From: Xiphydria camelus
Lineage: Eukaryota > Arthropoda > Insecta > Hymenoptera > Xiphydriidae
Length of the DNA stretch: 64,000 nt
Direction of reading: 5' to 3'
NCBI GenBank assembly: GCA_963678675.1
Contig: OY783198.1
Coordinates: 12,038,580-12,102,579, forward strand
The translations under genes were made by a program, and so were the position numbers. This document shows positions 25,544 to 36,830 of this stretch, piece by piece. Position 1 is the stretch's first letter; each line of letters starts with the position of its first letter. Below the pieces are notes generated by a model. It was not told where the DNA came from. It was given only the letters and a program-made list of their open reading frames with translations, and ran no database searches.

Positions 25544-25876
25544 TTAATAATCTTTACAGGAACATTTTATAAAATTTCTCAAAAATAATAAAATTTTATT
25601 AATAACTCTCTTATCTTTTGTAACACTTACTTTACCTTTGGCATCTTTTTGTGATAAAAATTGTTTAACTCCTTCCTCTCCGACTCCGTCATACAATTCT
25701 TTTAAAGTTATATCACCTTTACCAGTCAGTGCGACTTTCGTTAAAATGAATGGTGAAACAACAGTTTTTAACTTTAATAACTGAGGTAGCATTATTTTTT
25801 TCATGATACAGTCTTTGTAACAAATGCCCTTAGCAATTTTCCTGTCATTTTTACGTATCAGAATAACGACTGGCAT
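25544..25876 (-). CDS. Small unrecognised ORF in the transposon (110 aa)
   Basis: Open from ATG at 25876 to TAA at 25544 on the same strand as the transposase, about 615 bp upstream of it. The product is basic and lysine-rich. A hydrophilic middle segment (KGDITLKELYDGVGEEGVKQ) reads like folded protein, and the C-terminus is hydrophobic then Cys-rich (FIKCSCKDY). I recognise no domain. It could be an accessory protein of the element, an upstream exon, or a fragment of a host or nested sequence. Being in the same orientation and free of stops in AT-rich DNA is mild support for coding. Transcript evidence is lacking. Confidence 0.4.
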   Translation of the reverse strand: MPVVILIRKNDRKIAKGICYKDCIMKKIMLPQLLKLKTVVSPFILTKVALTGKGDITLKELYDGVGEEGVKQFLSQKDAKGKVSVTKDKRVINKILLFLRNFIKCSCKDY

Positions 25877-26166
25877 GCAGCGTTGCCACGACTCTCTAGG
25901 ACAGTTTTACGCGTGTGTGGCGTGATGTATGTACACACCAATGTCTATGTGGTAATGCAGTAACGTGTCGTTACAAGGTTCTAAAGGGCCCTACATACGA
26001 TCAACTTGGTTTGCAACTTTGTTGTCAACTTTATTGTTAGTCCTTGAATTGTCAATTACCAATCTGCCTACAGACATTCAACATCTCTTTCAATACGGCA
26101 AATTGGCAGCAAATTGAAATATAATTTTTTTAAATAAGTCCGGGGTTCTATTCATGATGATACATA
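25877..26166. other. Transposon 5' noncoding region
   Basis: Noncoding DNA between the small ORF and the right inverted repeat, expected to hold the promoter of the minus-strand genes. It contains a 15-base hairpin (25960-25974), a GGGCCC site (25986-25991) and a short CAACTT-rich stretch (about 26002-26035) with partial direct repeats. Otherwise featureless. Confidence 0.6.
25960..25974. repeat. Perfect short hairpin in the transposon leader
   Basis: GTAACG-TGT-CGTTAC: 6-bp arms and a 3-base loop, about 210 bp inside the right end. It may be a subterminal binding site or a trace of a small nested insertion. Function unknown. Confidence 0.5.
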
Positions 26167-26185
26167 AAATCGAGTCCCAACTACC
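26167..26185 (-). repeat. Terminal inverted repeat, right end (19 bp)
   Basis: AAATCGAGTCCCAACTACC, the exact reverse complement of 22702-22720. No mismatch, consistent with a young or still functional copy. Confidence 0.95.
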
Positions 26186-26189
26186 TTAA
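26186..26189. other. Target-site duplication TTAA, right copy
   Basis: Second copy of the TTAA that occurs once at this place in an uninterrupted monomer. The satellite resumes at once with GCGTCATATTGG. Confidence 0.9.
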
Positions 26190-26356
26190 GCGTCATATTG
26201 GTAATCACGCGAGTTTTTTATTTTTTCCCTGTTTCCCATTGACTACCTGCACTCTGCGGCGGTATAAACACTTTGATCTTAGCTCAATGAGCCAAGAAGC
26301 TATTGAGCTGTAACGAATTAGATTGAGATCTGGACTAACCATCTTGCGTACAAAGC
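26190..26356 (+). repeat. Right part (167 bp) of the monomer split by the transposon
   Basis: Completes the monomer begun at 22584. Its CATATTGG and T6-A-T6 features match the right-arm variant that also carries ACTAGCATGCG (compare 34709-34860), so both halves belong to one monomer type and no recombination across the insertion is needed. It has private changes: GACTACCTGC and TATAAACAC. Confidence 0.92.
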
Positions 26357-28064
26357 ATACCGCGATACCGACCCGTACAGGTATAAATATACGTTTTTAC
26401 ACATGTATAACTTCTACAGAACTAACTTGCATAGAAATGCAATATTTATTTTAGGAAAATGTTATTTTAGTTAAGCGTCATATCGGTAATCACGCGAGTT
26501 TTTCATTTTTTCCCTGTTTCCCACTGACTTGCTGCACTCTGCGGCGGTATACACACTTTGATCTTAGCTCATTGAGCCGAGAAGCTATGGAGCTGTTACG
26601 AATTAGATTGAGATCTGGACTAACCATCTTGCGTACAAAGCATACCGCGATACCGACCCGTACAGGTATAAATAAACGTGTTTACACATGTATAACTTCT
26701 ATAGAACTAACTTGCGTAGAAATGCAATATTTATTTTAGGAAAATGTTATTTTAGTTAAGCGTCATATCGGTAATCACGCGAGTTTTTTTATTTTTTCCC
26801 TGTTTCCCATTGACTAGCTGCACTCTGCGGCGGTATACACACTTTGATCTTAGCTCATTGAGCCGAGAAGCTATGGAGCTGTTATGAATTAGATTGAGAT
26901 CCGGACTAACCATCTTGCGTACAAAGCATACCGCGATACCGACCCGTACAGGTATAAATAAACGTGTTTACACATGTATAACTTCTACAGAACTAACTTG
27001 CGTAGAAATGCAATATTTATTTTAGGAAAATATTATTTTAGTTAAGCGTCATATCGGTAATCACGCGAGTTTTTTTATTTTTTCCCTGTTTCCCACTGAC
27101 TTGCTGCACTCTGCTGCGGTGTACACACTTTGATCTTAGCTCAATGAGCCAAGAAGTTATTGAGCTCTAATGAATTAGATTGAGATGTGGACTAACCATC
27201 TTGCGTACAAAGCATACCGCGATACCGACCCGTACAGGTATAAATATACGTTTTTACACATGTATAACTTCTACAGAACTAACTTGCATAGAAATGCAAT
27301 ATTTATTTTAGGAAAATGTTATTTTAGTTAAGCGTCATATCGGTAATCACGCGAGTTTTTCATTTTTTCCCTGTTTCCCATTGACTTGCTGCACTCTGCG
27401 GCGGTATACACACTTTGATCTTAGCTCATTGAGCCGAGAAGCTATGGAGCTGTTATGAATTAGATTGAGATCTGGACTAACCATCTTGCGTACAAAGCAT
27501 ACCGCGATACCGACCCGTACAGGTATAAATATACGTTTTTACACATGTATAACTTCTACAGAACTAACTTGCATAGAAATGCAATATTTATTTTAGGAAA
27601 ATGTTATTTTAGTTAAGCGTCATATCGGTAATCACGCGAGTTTTTCATTTTTTCCCTGTTTCCCACTGACTTGCTGCACTCTGCGGCGGTATACACACTT
27701 TGATCTTAGCTCATTGAGCCGAGAAGTTATTGAGCTGTAATGAATTAGATTGAGATCTGGACTAACCATCTTGCGTACAAAGCATACCGCGATACCGACC
27801 CGTATAGGTATAAATATACGTGTTTACACTTGTATAACTTCTATAGAACTAACTTGCGTAGAAATGCAACATTTATTTTAGGAAAATGTTATTTTAGTTA
27901 AGCGTCATATCGGTAATCACGCGAGTTTTTTTATTTTTTCCCTGTTTCCCACTGACTTGCTGCACTCTGCTGCGGTATACACACTTTGATCTTAGCTCAA
28001 TGAGCCAAGAAGTTATTGAGCTCTAATGAATTAGATTGAGATGTGGACTAACCATCTTGCGTGC

Positions 28065-31000
28065 AAAGCATACCGCGATACCGACCCGTACAGGTATAAA
28101 TATACGTGTTTACACATGTATAACTTCTATAGAACTAACTTGCATAGAAATGCAATATTTATTTTAGGAAAATGTTATTTTAGTTAAGCGTCATATCGGT
28201 AATCACGCGAGTTTTTCATTTTTTCCCTGTTTCCCATTGACTCGCTGCAATCTGCGGCGGTATACACACTTTGATCTTAGCTCATTGAGCCGAGAAGCTA
28301 TTGGGCTCTAATGAATTAGATTGAGATACGGAATAACCATCATGCGTACAAAGCGTACCGCGAAACCGACCCGCACATGGATAAATACCAACGTATTTGC
28401 AGATGTGTAATTTATGTAGAACTAACTTGCGTAGAAATGCAATATCCATTTTTATAAGATACTATTTTAGTTAAATGTCATATCGGTAATCACGCGAGTT
28501 TTTTATTTTTTCCTTGTTTACCATTGACTCGCTGCACTCTGCGGCGGTATACACACTTTGATCTTAGCTCAATGAGCCGAGAAGCTATTGAGCTCTAATG
28601 AATTAGATTGAGATCCGGAATAACAATCTTGCGTACAAAGCGTACCGCGAAACCGACCCGCACATGGATAAATACCAACGTATTTGCAGATGTGTAATTT
28701 ATGTAGAACTAACTTGCGTAGAAATGCAATATCCATTTTTATAATATACTATTTTAGTTAAATGTCATATCGGTAATCACGCGAGTTTTTTATTTTTTCC
28801 TTGTTTACCATTGACTCGCTGCACTCTGCGGCGGTATACACACTTTGATCTTAGCTCAATGAGCCGAGAAGCTATTGAGCTCTAATGAATTAGATTGAGA
28901 TCCGGAATAACAATCTTGCGTACAAAGCGTACCGCGAAACCGACCCGCACATGGATAAATACCAACGTATTTGCAGATGTGTAATTTATGTAGAACTAAC
29001 TTGCGTAGAAATGCAATATCCATTTTTATAATATACTATTTTAGTTAAATGTCATATCGGTAATCACGCGAGTTTTTTATTTTTTCCTTGTTTACCATTG
29101 ACTCGCTGCACTCTGCGGCGGTATACACACTTTGATCTTAGCTCAATGAGCCGAGAAGCTATTGAGCTCTAATGAATTAGATTGAGATCTGGACTAACCA
29201 TCTTGCGTACAAAGCATACCGCGATACCGACCCGTATAGGTATAAATATACGTGTTTACACATGTATAACTTCTACAGAACTAACTTGCGTAGAAATGCA
29301 ATATTTATTTTAGGAAAATGTTATTTTAGTTAAACGTCATATCGGTAATCACGCGAGTTTTTCATTTTTTCCCTGTTTCCCGTTGACTCGCTGCATTCTG
29401 CGGCGGTATACAAACTTTGATCTTAGCTCAATGAGCCGAGAAGTTATTGAGCTGTAATGAATTAGATTGAGATCTGGACTAACCATCTTGCGTACAAAGC
29501 ATACCGCGATACCGACCCGTACAGGTATAAATATACGTGTTTACACATGTATAACTTCTACAGAACTAACTTGCATAGAAATGCAATATTTATTTTAGGA
29601 AAATGTTATTTTAGTTAAGCGTCATATCGGTAATCACGCGAGTTTTTCATTTTTTCCCTGTTTCCCATTGACTCGCTGCAATCTGCGGCGGTATACACAC
29701 TTTGATCTTAGCTCATTGAGCCGAGAAGCTATTGGGCTCTAATGAATTAGATTGAGATCCGGAATAACCATCATGCGTACAAAGCGTACCGCGAAACCGA
29801 CCCGCACATGGATAAATACCAACGTATTTGCAGATGTGTAATTTATGTAGAACTAACTTGCGTAGAAATGCAATATCCATTTTTATAAGATACTATTTTA
29901 GTTAAATGTCATATCGGTAATCACGCGAGTTTTTTATTTTTTCCTTGTTTACCATTGACTCGCTGCACTCTGCGGCGGTATACACACTTTGATCTTAGCT
30001 CAATGAGCCGAGAAGCTATTGAGCTCTAATGAATTAGATTGAGATCCGGAATAACAATCTTGCGTACAAAGCGTACCGCGAAACCGACCCGCACATGGAT
30101 AAATACCAACGTATTTGCAGATGTGTAATTTATGTAGAACTAACTTGCGTAGAAATGCAATATCCATTTTTATAATATACTATTTTAGTTAAATGTCATA
30201 TCGGTAATCACGCGAGTTTTTTATTTTTTCCTTGTTTACCATTGACTCGCTGCACTCTGCGGCGGTATACACACTTTGATCTTAGCTCAATGAGCCGAGA
30301 AGCTATTGAGCTCTAATGAATTAGATTGAGATCTGGACTAACCATCTTGCGTACAAAGCATACCGCGATACCGACCCGTACAGGTATAAATATACGTTTT
30401 TACACATGTATAACTTCTACAGAACTAACTTGCATAGAAATGCAATATTTATTTTAGGAAAATGTTATTTTAGTTAAGCGTCATATCGGTAATCACGCGA
30501 GTTTTTTTATTTTTTCCCTGTTTCCCACTGACTTGCTGCACTCTGCTGCGGTATACACACTTTGATCTTAGCTCAATGAGCCAAGAAGTTATTGAGCTCT
30601 AATGAATTAGATTGAGATGTGGACTAACCATCTTGCGTACAAAGCATACCGCGATACCGACCCGTACAGGTATAAATATACGTTTTTACACATGTATAAC
30701 TTCTACAGAACTAACTTGCATAGAAATGCAATATTTATTTTAGGAAAATGTTATTTTAGTTAAGCGTCATATCGGTAATCACGCGAGTTTTTCATTTTTT
30801 CCCTGTTTCCCATTGACTCGCTGCAATCTGCGGCGGTATACACACTTTGATCTTAGCTCATTGAGCCGAGAAGCTATTGAGCTCTAATGAATTAGATTGA
30901 GATCTGGACTAACCATCTTGCGTACAAAGCATACCGCGATACCGACCCGTACAGGTATAAATATACGTGTTTACACATTTATAACTTCTACAGAACTAAC
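28065..31000 (+). repeat. Higher-order repeat of 1431 bp (5 monomers), about two copies
   Basis: The rare TTGGGCTCTA occurs at 28301 and 29732, and CATCATGCGTAC follows each, an offset of 1431 bp. Each is followed by class B monomers. The first copy has one B monomer more than the second, so a unit was gained or lost. Boundaries are approximate. Confidence 0.75.
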
Positions 31001-32549
31001 TTGCATAGAAATGCAATATTTATTTTAGGAAAATGTTATTTTAGTTAAGCGTCATATCGGTAATCACGCGAGTTTTTCATTTTTTCCCTGTTTCCCATTG
31101 ACTCGCGGCAATCTGCGGCGGTATACACACTTTGATCTTAGCTCATTGAGCCGAGAAACTATTGAGCTCTAATGAATTAGATTGAGATCCGGAATAACCA
31201 TCTTGCGTACAAAGCGTACCGCGAAACCGACCCGCACATGGATAAATACCAACGTATTTGCAGATGTGTAATTTATGTAGAACTAACTTGCGTAGAAATG
31301 CAATATCCATTTTTATAAGATACTATTTTAGTTAAATGTCATATCGGTAATCATGCGAGTTTTTTATTTTTTCCTTGTTTACCATTGACTCGCTGCACTC
31401 TGCGGCGGTATACACACTTTGATCTTAGCTCAATGAGCCGAGAAGCTATTGAGCTCTAATGAATTAGATTGAGATCTGGACTAACCATCTTGCGTACAAA
31501 GCATACCGCGATACCGACCCGTATAGGTATAAATATACGTGTTTACACATGTATAACTTCTACAGAACTAACTTGCGTAGAAATGCAATATTTATTTTAG
31601 GAAAATGTTATTTTAGTTAAACGTCATATCGGTAATCACGCGAGTTTTTCATTTTTTCCCTGTTTCCCGTTGACTCGCTGCATTCTGCGGCGGTATACAA
31701 ACTTTGATCTTAGCTCAATGAGCCGAGAAGCTATTGAGCTCTAATGAATTAGATTGAGATCTGGACTAACCATCTTGCGTACAAAGCATACCGCGATACC
31801 GACCCGTATAGGTATAAATATACGTGTTTACACATGTATAACTTCTACAGAACTAACTTGCATAGAAATGCAATATTTATTTTAGGAAAATGTTATTTTA
31901 GTTAAGCGTCATATCGGTAATCACGCGAGTTTTTCATTTTTTCCCTGTTTCCCATTGACTCGCGGCAATCTGCGGCGGTATACACACTTTGATCTTAGCT
32001 CATTGAGCCGAGAAGCTATTGAGCTCTAATGAATTAGATTGAGATCCGGAATAACCATCTTGCGTACAAAGCGTACCGCGAAACCGACCCGCACATGGAT
32101 AAATACCAACGTATTTGCAGATGTGTAATTTATGTAGAACTAACTTGCGTAGAAATGCAATATCCATTTTTATAAGATACTATTTTAGTTAAATGTCATA
32201 TCGGTAATCATGCGAGTTTTTTATTTTTTCCTTGTTTACCATTGACTCGCTGCACTCTGCGGCGGTATACACACTTTGATCTTAGCTCAATGAGCCGAGA
32301 AGCTATTGAGCTCTAATGAATTAGATTGAGATCTGGACTAACCATCTTGCGTACAAAGCATACCGCGATACCGACCCGTATAGGTATAAATATACGTGTT
32401 TACACATGTATAACTTCTACAGAACTAACTTGCGTAGAAATGCAATATTTATTTTAGGAAAATGTTATTTTAGTTAAACGTCATATCGGTAATCACGCGA
32501 GTTTTTCATTTTTTCCCTGTTTCCCGTTGACTCGCTGCATTCTGCGGCG

Positions 32550-35500
32550 GTATACAAACTTTGATCTTAGCTCAATGAGCCGAGAAGTTATTGAGCTGTA
32601 ATGAATTAGATTGAGATCCGTACTAACCATCTTGCGTACAAAGCATACCGCGATACCGACCCGTACAGGTATAAATATACGTGTTTACACATGTATAACT
32701 TCTACAGAACTAACTTGCATAGAAATGCAATATTTATTTTAGGAAAATGTTATTTTAGTTAAGCGTCATATCGGTAATCACGCGAGTTTTTCATTTTTTC
32801 CCTGTTTCCCATTGACTCGCTGCAATCTCCGGCGGTATACACACTTTGATCTTTGCTCATTGAGCCGAGAAGCTATTGAGCTCTAATGAATTAGATTGAG
32901 ATCTGGACTAACCATCTTGCGTACAAAGCATACCGCGATACCGACCCGTATAGGTATAAATATACGTGTTTACACATGTATAACTTCTACAGAACTAACT
33001 TGCGTAGAAATGCAATATTTATTTTAGGAAAATGTTATTTTAGTTAAGCGTCATATCGGTAATCACGCGAGTTTTTCATTTTTTCCCTGTTTCCCATTGA
33101 CTCGCTGCAATCTGCGGCGGTATACACACTTTGATCTTAGCTCAATGAGCCGAGAAGCTATTGAGCTGTAATGAATTAGATTGAGATCTGGACTAACCAT
33201 CTTGCGTACAAAGCAAACCGCGATACCGACACGTATAGGTATAAATATACGTGTTTACACTTGTATAACTTCTATAGAACTAACTTGCGTAGAAATGCAA
33301 CATTTATTTTAGGAAAATGTTATTTTAGTTAAGCGTAATATCGGTAATCACGCGAGATTTTTATTTTTTTCCTGTTTCCCATTGACTCGCTGCACTCTGC
33401 GGCGGTATACACTCTTTGATCTTAGCTCAATGAGCCGAGAAGCTATTGAGCTCTAATGAATTAGATTGAGATCCGGAATAACCATCTTACGTACAAAGCG
33501 TACCGCGAAACCGACCCGCACATGGATAAATACCAACGTATTTGCTGATGTGTAATTTATGTAGAACTAACTTGCGTAGAAATGCAATATCCATTTTTAT
33601 AAGATACTATTTTAGTTAAATGTCATTTCGGTAATCATGCGAGTTTTTTATTTTTTCCTTGTTTACCATTGACTCGCTGCACTCTGCGGCGGTATACAAA
33701 CTTTGATCTTAGCTCAATGAGCCGAGAAGCTATTGAGCTCTAATGAATTAGATTGAGATCTGGACTAACCATCTTGCGTACAAAGCATACCGCGATACCG
33801 ACCCGTATAGGTATAAATATACGTGTTTACACATGTATAACTTCTACAGAACTAACTTGCATAGAAATGCAATATTTATTTTAGGAAAATGTTATTTTAG
33901 TTAAGCGTCATATCGGTAATCACGCGAGTTTTTCATTTTTTCCCTGTTTCCCATTGACTCGCTGCAATCTGCGGCGGTATACACACTTTGATCTTAGCTC
34001 ATTGAGCCGAGAAGCTATTGAGCTCTAATGAATTAGATTGAGATCCGGAATAACCATCTTGCGTACAAAGCATACCGCGATACCGACCCGTATAGGTATA
34101 AATATACGTGTTTACACATGTATAACTTCTACAGAACTAACTTGCATAGAAATGCAATATTTATTTTAGGAAAATGTTATTTTAGTTAAGCGTCATATCG
34201 GTAATCACGCGAGTTTTTCATTTTTTCCCTGTTTCCCATTGACTCGCTGCAATCTGCGGCGGTATACACACTTTGATCTTAGCTCATTGAGCCGAGAAGC
34301 TATTGAGCTCTAATGAATTAGATTGAGATCCGGAATAACCATCTTGCGTACAAAGCGTACCGCGAAACCGACCCGCACATGGATAAATACCAACGTATTT
34401 GCAGATGTGTAATTTATGTAGAACTAACTTGCGTAGAAATGCAATATCCATTTTTATAAGATACTATTTTAGTTAAATGTCATATCGGTAATCACGCGAG
34501 TTTTTTATTTTTTCCCTGTTTCCCATTGACTAGCTGCACTCTGCGGCGGTATACACACTTTGATCTTAGCTCATTGAGCCGAGAAGCTATTGAGCTCTAA
34601 TGAATTAGATTGAGATCTGGACTAACCATCTTGCGTACAAAGCATACCGCGATACCGACCCGTACAGGTATAAATATACGTGTTTACACATGTATAACTT
34701 CTATAGAACTAGCATGCGTAGAAATGCAATATTTATTTTAGGAAAATGTTATTTTAGTTAAGCGTCATATTGGTAATCACGCGAGTTTTTTATTTTTTCC
34801 CTGTTTCCCATTGACTAGCTGCACTCTGCGGCGGTATACACACTTTGATCTTAACTCAATGAGCCAAGAAGTTATTGAGCTCTAATGAATTAGATTGAGA
34901 TGTGGATTAACCATCTTGCGTGCAAAGCATACCGCGATACCGACCCGTACAGGTATAAATATACGTGTTTACACGTGTATAACTTCTACAGAACTAACTT
35001 GCATAGAAATGCAATATTTATTTTAGGAAAATGTTATTTTAAATAAGCGTCATATCGGTAATCAAGCGAGTTTTTCATTTTTTCCCTGTTTCCCATTGGC
35101 TCGCTGCACTCTGCGGCGGTATACACACTTTGATCTTAGCTCATTGAGCCGAGAAGCTATTGAGCTCTAATGAATTAGATTGAGATCCGGAATAACAATC
35201 TTGCGTACAAAGCGTACCGCGAAACCGAACCGCACATGGATAAATACCAACGTATTTGCAGATGTGTAATTTATGTAGAACTAACTTGCGTAGAAATGCA
35301 ATATCCATTTTTATAATATACTATTTTAGTTAAATGTCATATCGGTAATCACGCGAGTTTTTTATTTTTTCCTTGTTTACCATTGACTCGCTGCACTCTG
35401 CGGCGGTATACACACTTTGATCTTAGCTCAATGAGCCGAGAAGCTATTGAGCTGTAATGAATTAGATTGAGATCTGGACTAACCATCTTGCGTACAAAGC

Positions 35501-36830
35501 ATACCGCGATACCGACCCGTATAGGTATAAATATACGTGTTTACACATGTATAACTTCTACAGAACTAACTTGCGTAGAAATGCAATATTTATTTTAGGA
35601 AAATGTTATTTTAGTTAAACGTCATATCGGTAATCACGCGAGTTTTTCATTTTTTCCCTGTTTCCCATTGACTCGCTGCAATCTGCGGCATTATACACAC
35701 TTTGATCTTAGCTCAATGAGCCGAGAAGCTATTGAGCTCTAATGAATTAGATTGAGATCTGGACTAACCATCTTGCGTACAAAGCATACCGCGATACCGA
35801 CCCGTACAGGTATAAATATACGTGTTTACACATGTATAACTTCTATAGAACTAGCATGCGTAGAAATGCAATATTTATTTTAGGAAAATGTTAATTTAGT
35901 TAAGCGTCATATCGGTAATCACGCGAGTTTTTCATTTTTTCCCTGTTTCCCATTGACTCGCTGCAATCTGCGGCGGTATACACACTTTGATCTTAGCTCA
36001 ATGAGCCGAGAAACTATTGAGCTCTAATGAATTAGATTGAGATTTGGACTAACCATCTTGCGTACAAAGCATACCGCGATACCGACCCGTACAGGTATAA
36101 ATATACGTGTTTACACATGTATAACTTCTATAGAACTAGCATGCGTAGAAATGCAATATTTATTTTAGGAAAATGTTATTTTAGTTAAGCGTAATATCGG
36201 CAATCACGCGAGATTTTTATTTTTTCCCTGTTTCCCATTGACTCGCTGCACTCTGCGGCGGTATACACACTTTGATCTTAGCTCATTGAGCCGAGAAGCT
36301 ATTGAGCTCTAACGAATTAGATTGAGATCTGGACTAACCATCTTGCGTACAAAGCATACCGCGATACCGACCCGTACAGGTATAAATATACGTGTTTACA
36401 CATGTATAACTTCTATAGAACTAGCATGCGTAGAAATGCAATATTTATTTTAGGAAAATGTTATTTTAGTTAAGCGTCATATTGGTAATCACGCGAGTTT
36501 TTTATTTTTTCCCTGTTTCCCATTGACTAGCTGCACTCTGCGGCGGTATACACACTTTGATCTTAACTCAATGAGCCAAGAAGTTATTGAGCTCTAATGA
36601 ATTAGATTGAGATGTGGATTAACCATCTTGCGTGCAAAGCATACCGCGATACCGACCCGTACAGGTATAAATATACGTGTTTACACGTGTATAACTTCTA
36701 CAGAACTAACTTGCATAGAAATGCAATATTTATTTTAGGAAAATGTTATTTTAAATAAGCGTCATATCGGTAATCAAGCGAGTTTTTCATTTTTTCCCTG
36801 TTTCCCATTGACTCGCTGCACTCTGCGGCG
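32550..36830 (+). repeat. Higher-order repeat, 4281 bp (15 monomers), copy 1
   Basis: Private variants recur exactly 4281 bp later: ATCCGTACTAACC at 32617 and 36898, TGCAATCTCC at 32821 and 37102, AAGCAAACCG at 33211 and 37492, TCCCATTGGC at 35091 and 39372, ATCTGCGGCA at 35681 and 39962, GTTAATTTAG at 35890 and 40171. The left boundary lies near 32545, where TGCATTCTG (copy 1) faces TGCACTCTG (36826). Confidence 0.9.

Larger units (their letters stand above)
22702..26185 (-). mobile_element. Complete TTAA-flanked DNA transposon, 3484 bp
   Basis: The element has perfect 19-bp terminal inverted repeats (GGTAGTTGGGACTCGATTT), flanking TTAA duplication, and precise insertion into one satellite monomer. 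It holds one long intact transposase-like gene on the minus strand (23250-24929), so its 5' end is at 26185. About 1.26 kb of leader carries a small ORF, and about 0.55 kb of trailing noncoding DNA follows the gene. It is the only non-satellite DNA in the window and occurs once, although neighbouring monomers have been copied repeatedly. TTAA targets are known for piggyBac, Kolobok and Sola3 elements. The protein lacks a THAP-type zinc finger typical of Kolobok, and I do not recognise a piggyBac transposase core, so the superfamily is left open. Confidence 0.93.

Noticed and set aside
22702..26185. Classification as a piggyBac element on the TTAA target alone
   Set aside because: Other superfamilies share TTAA, and the protein shows no piggyBac core that I can recognise.
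22584..26356. Transposon insertion accompanied by deletion or recombination of the satellite
   Set aside because: 118 + 167 bp gives a full 285-bp monomer, and both halves carry markers of the same right-arm variant.
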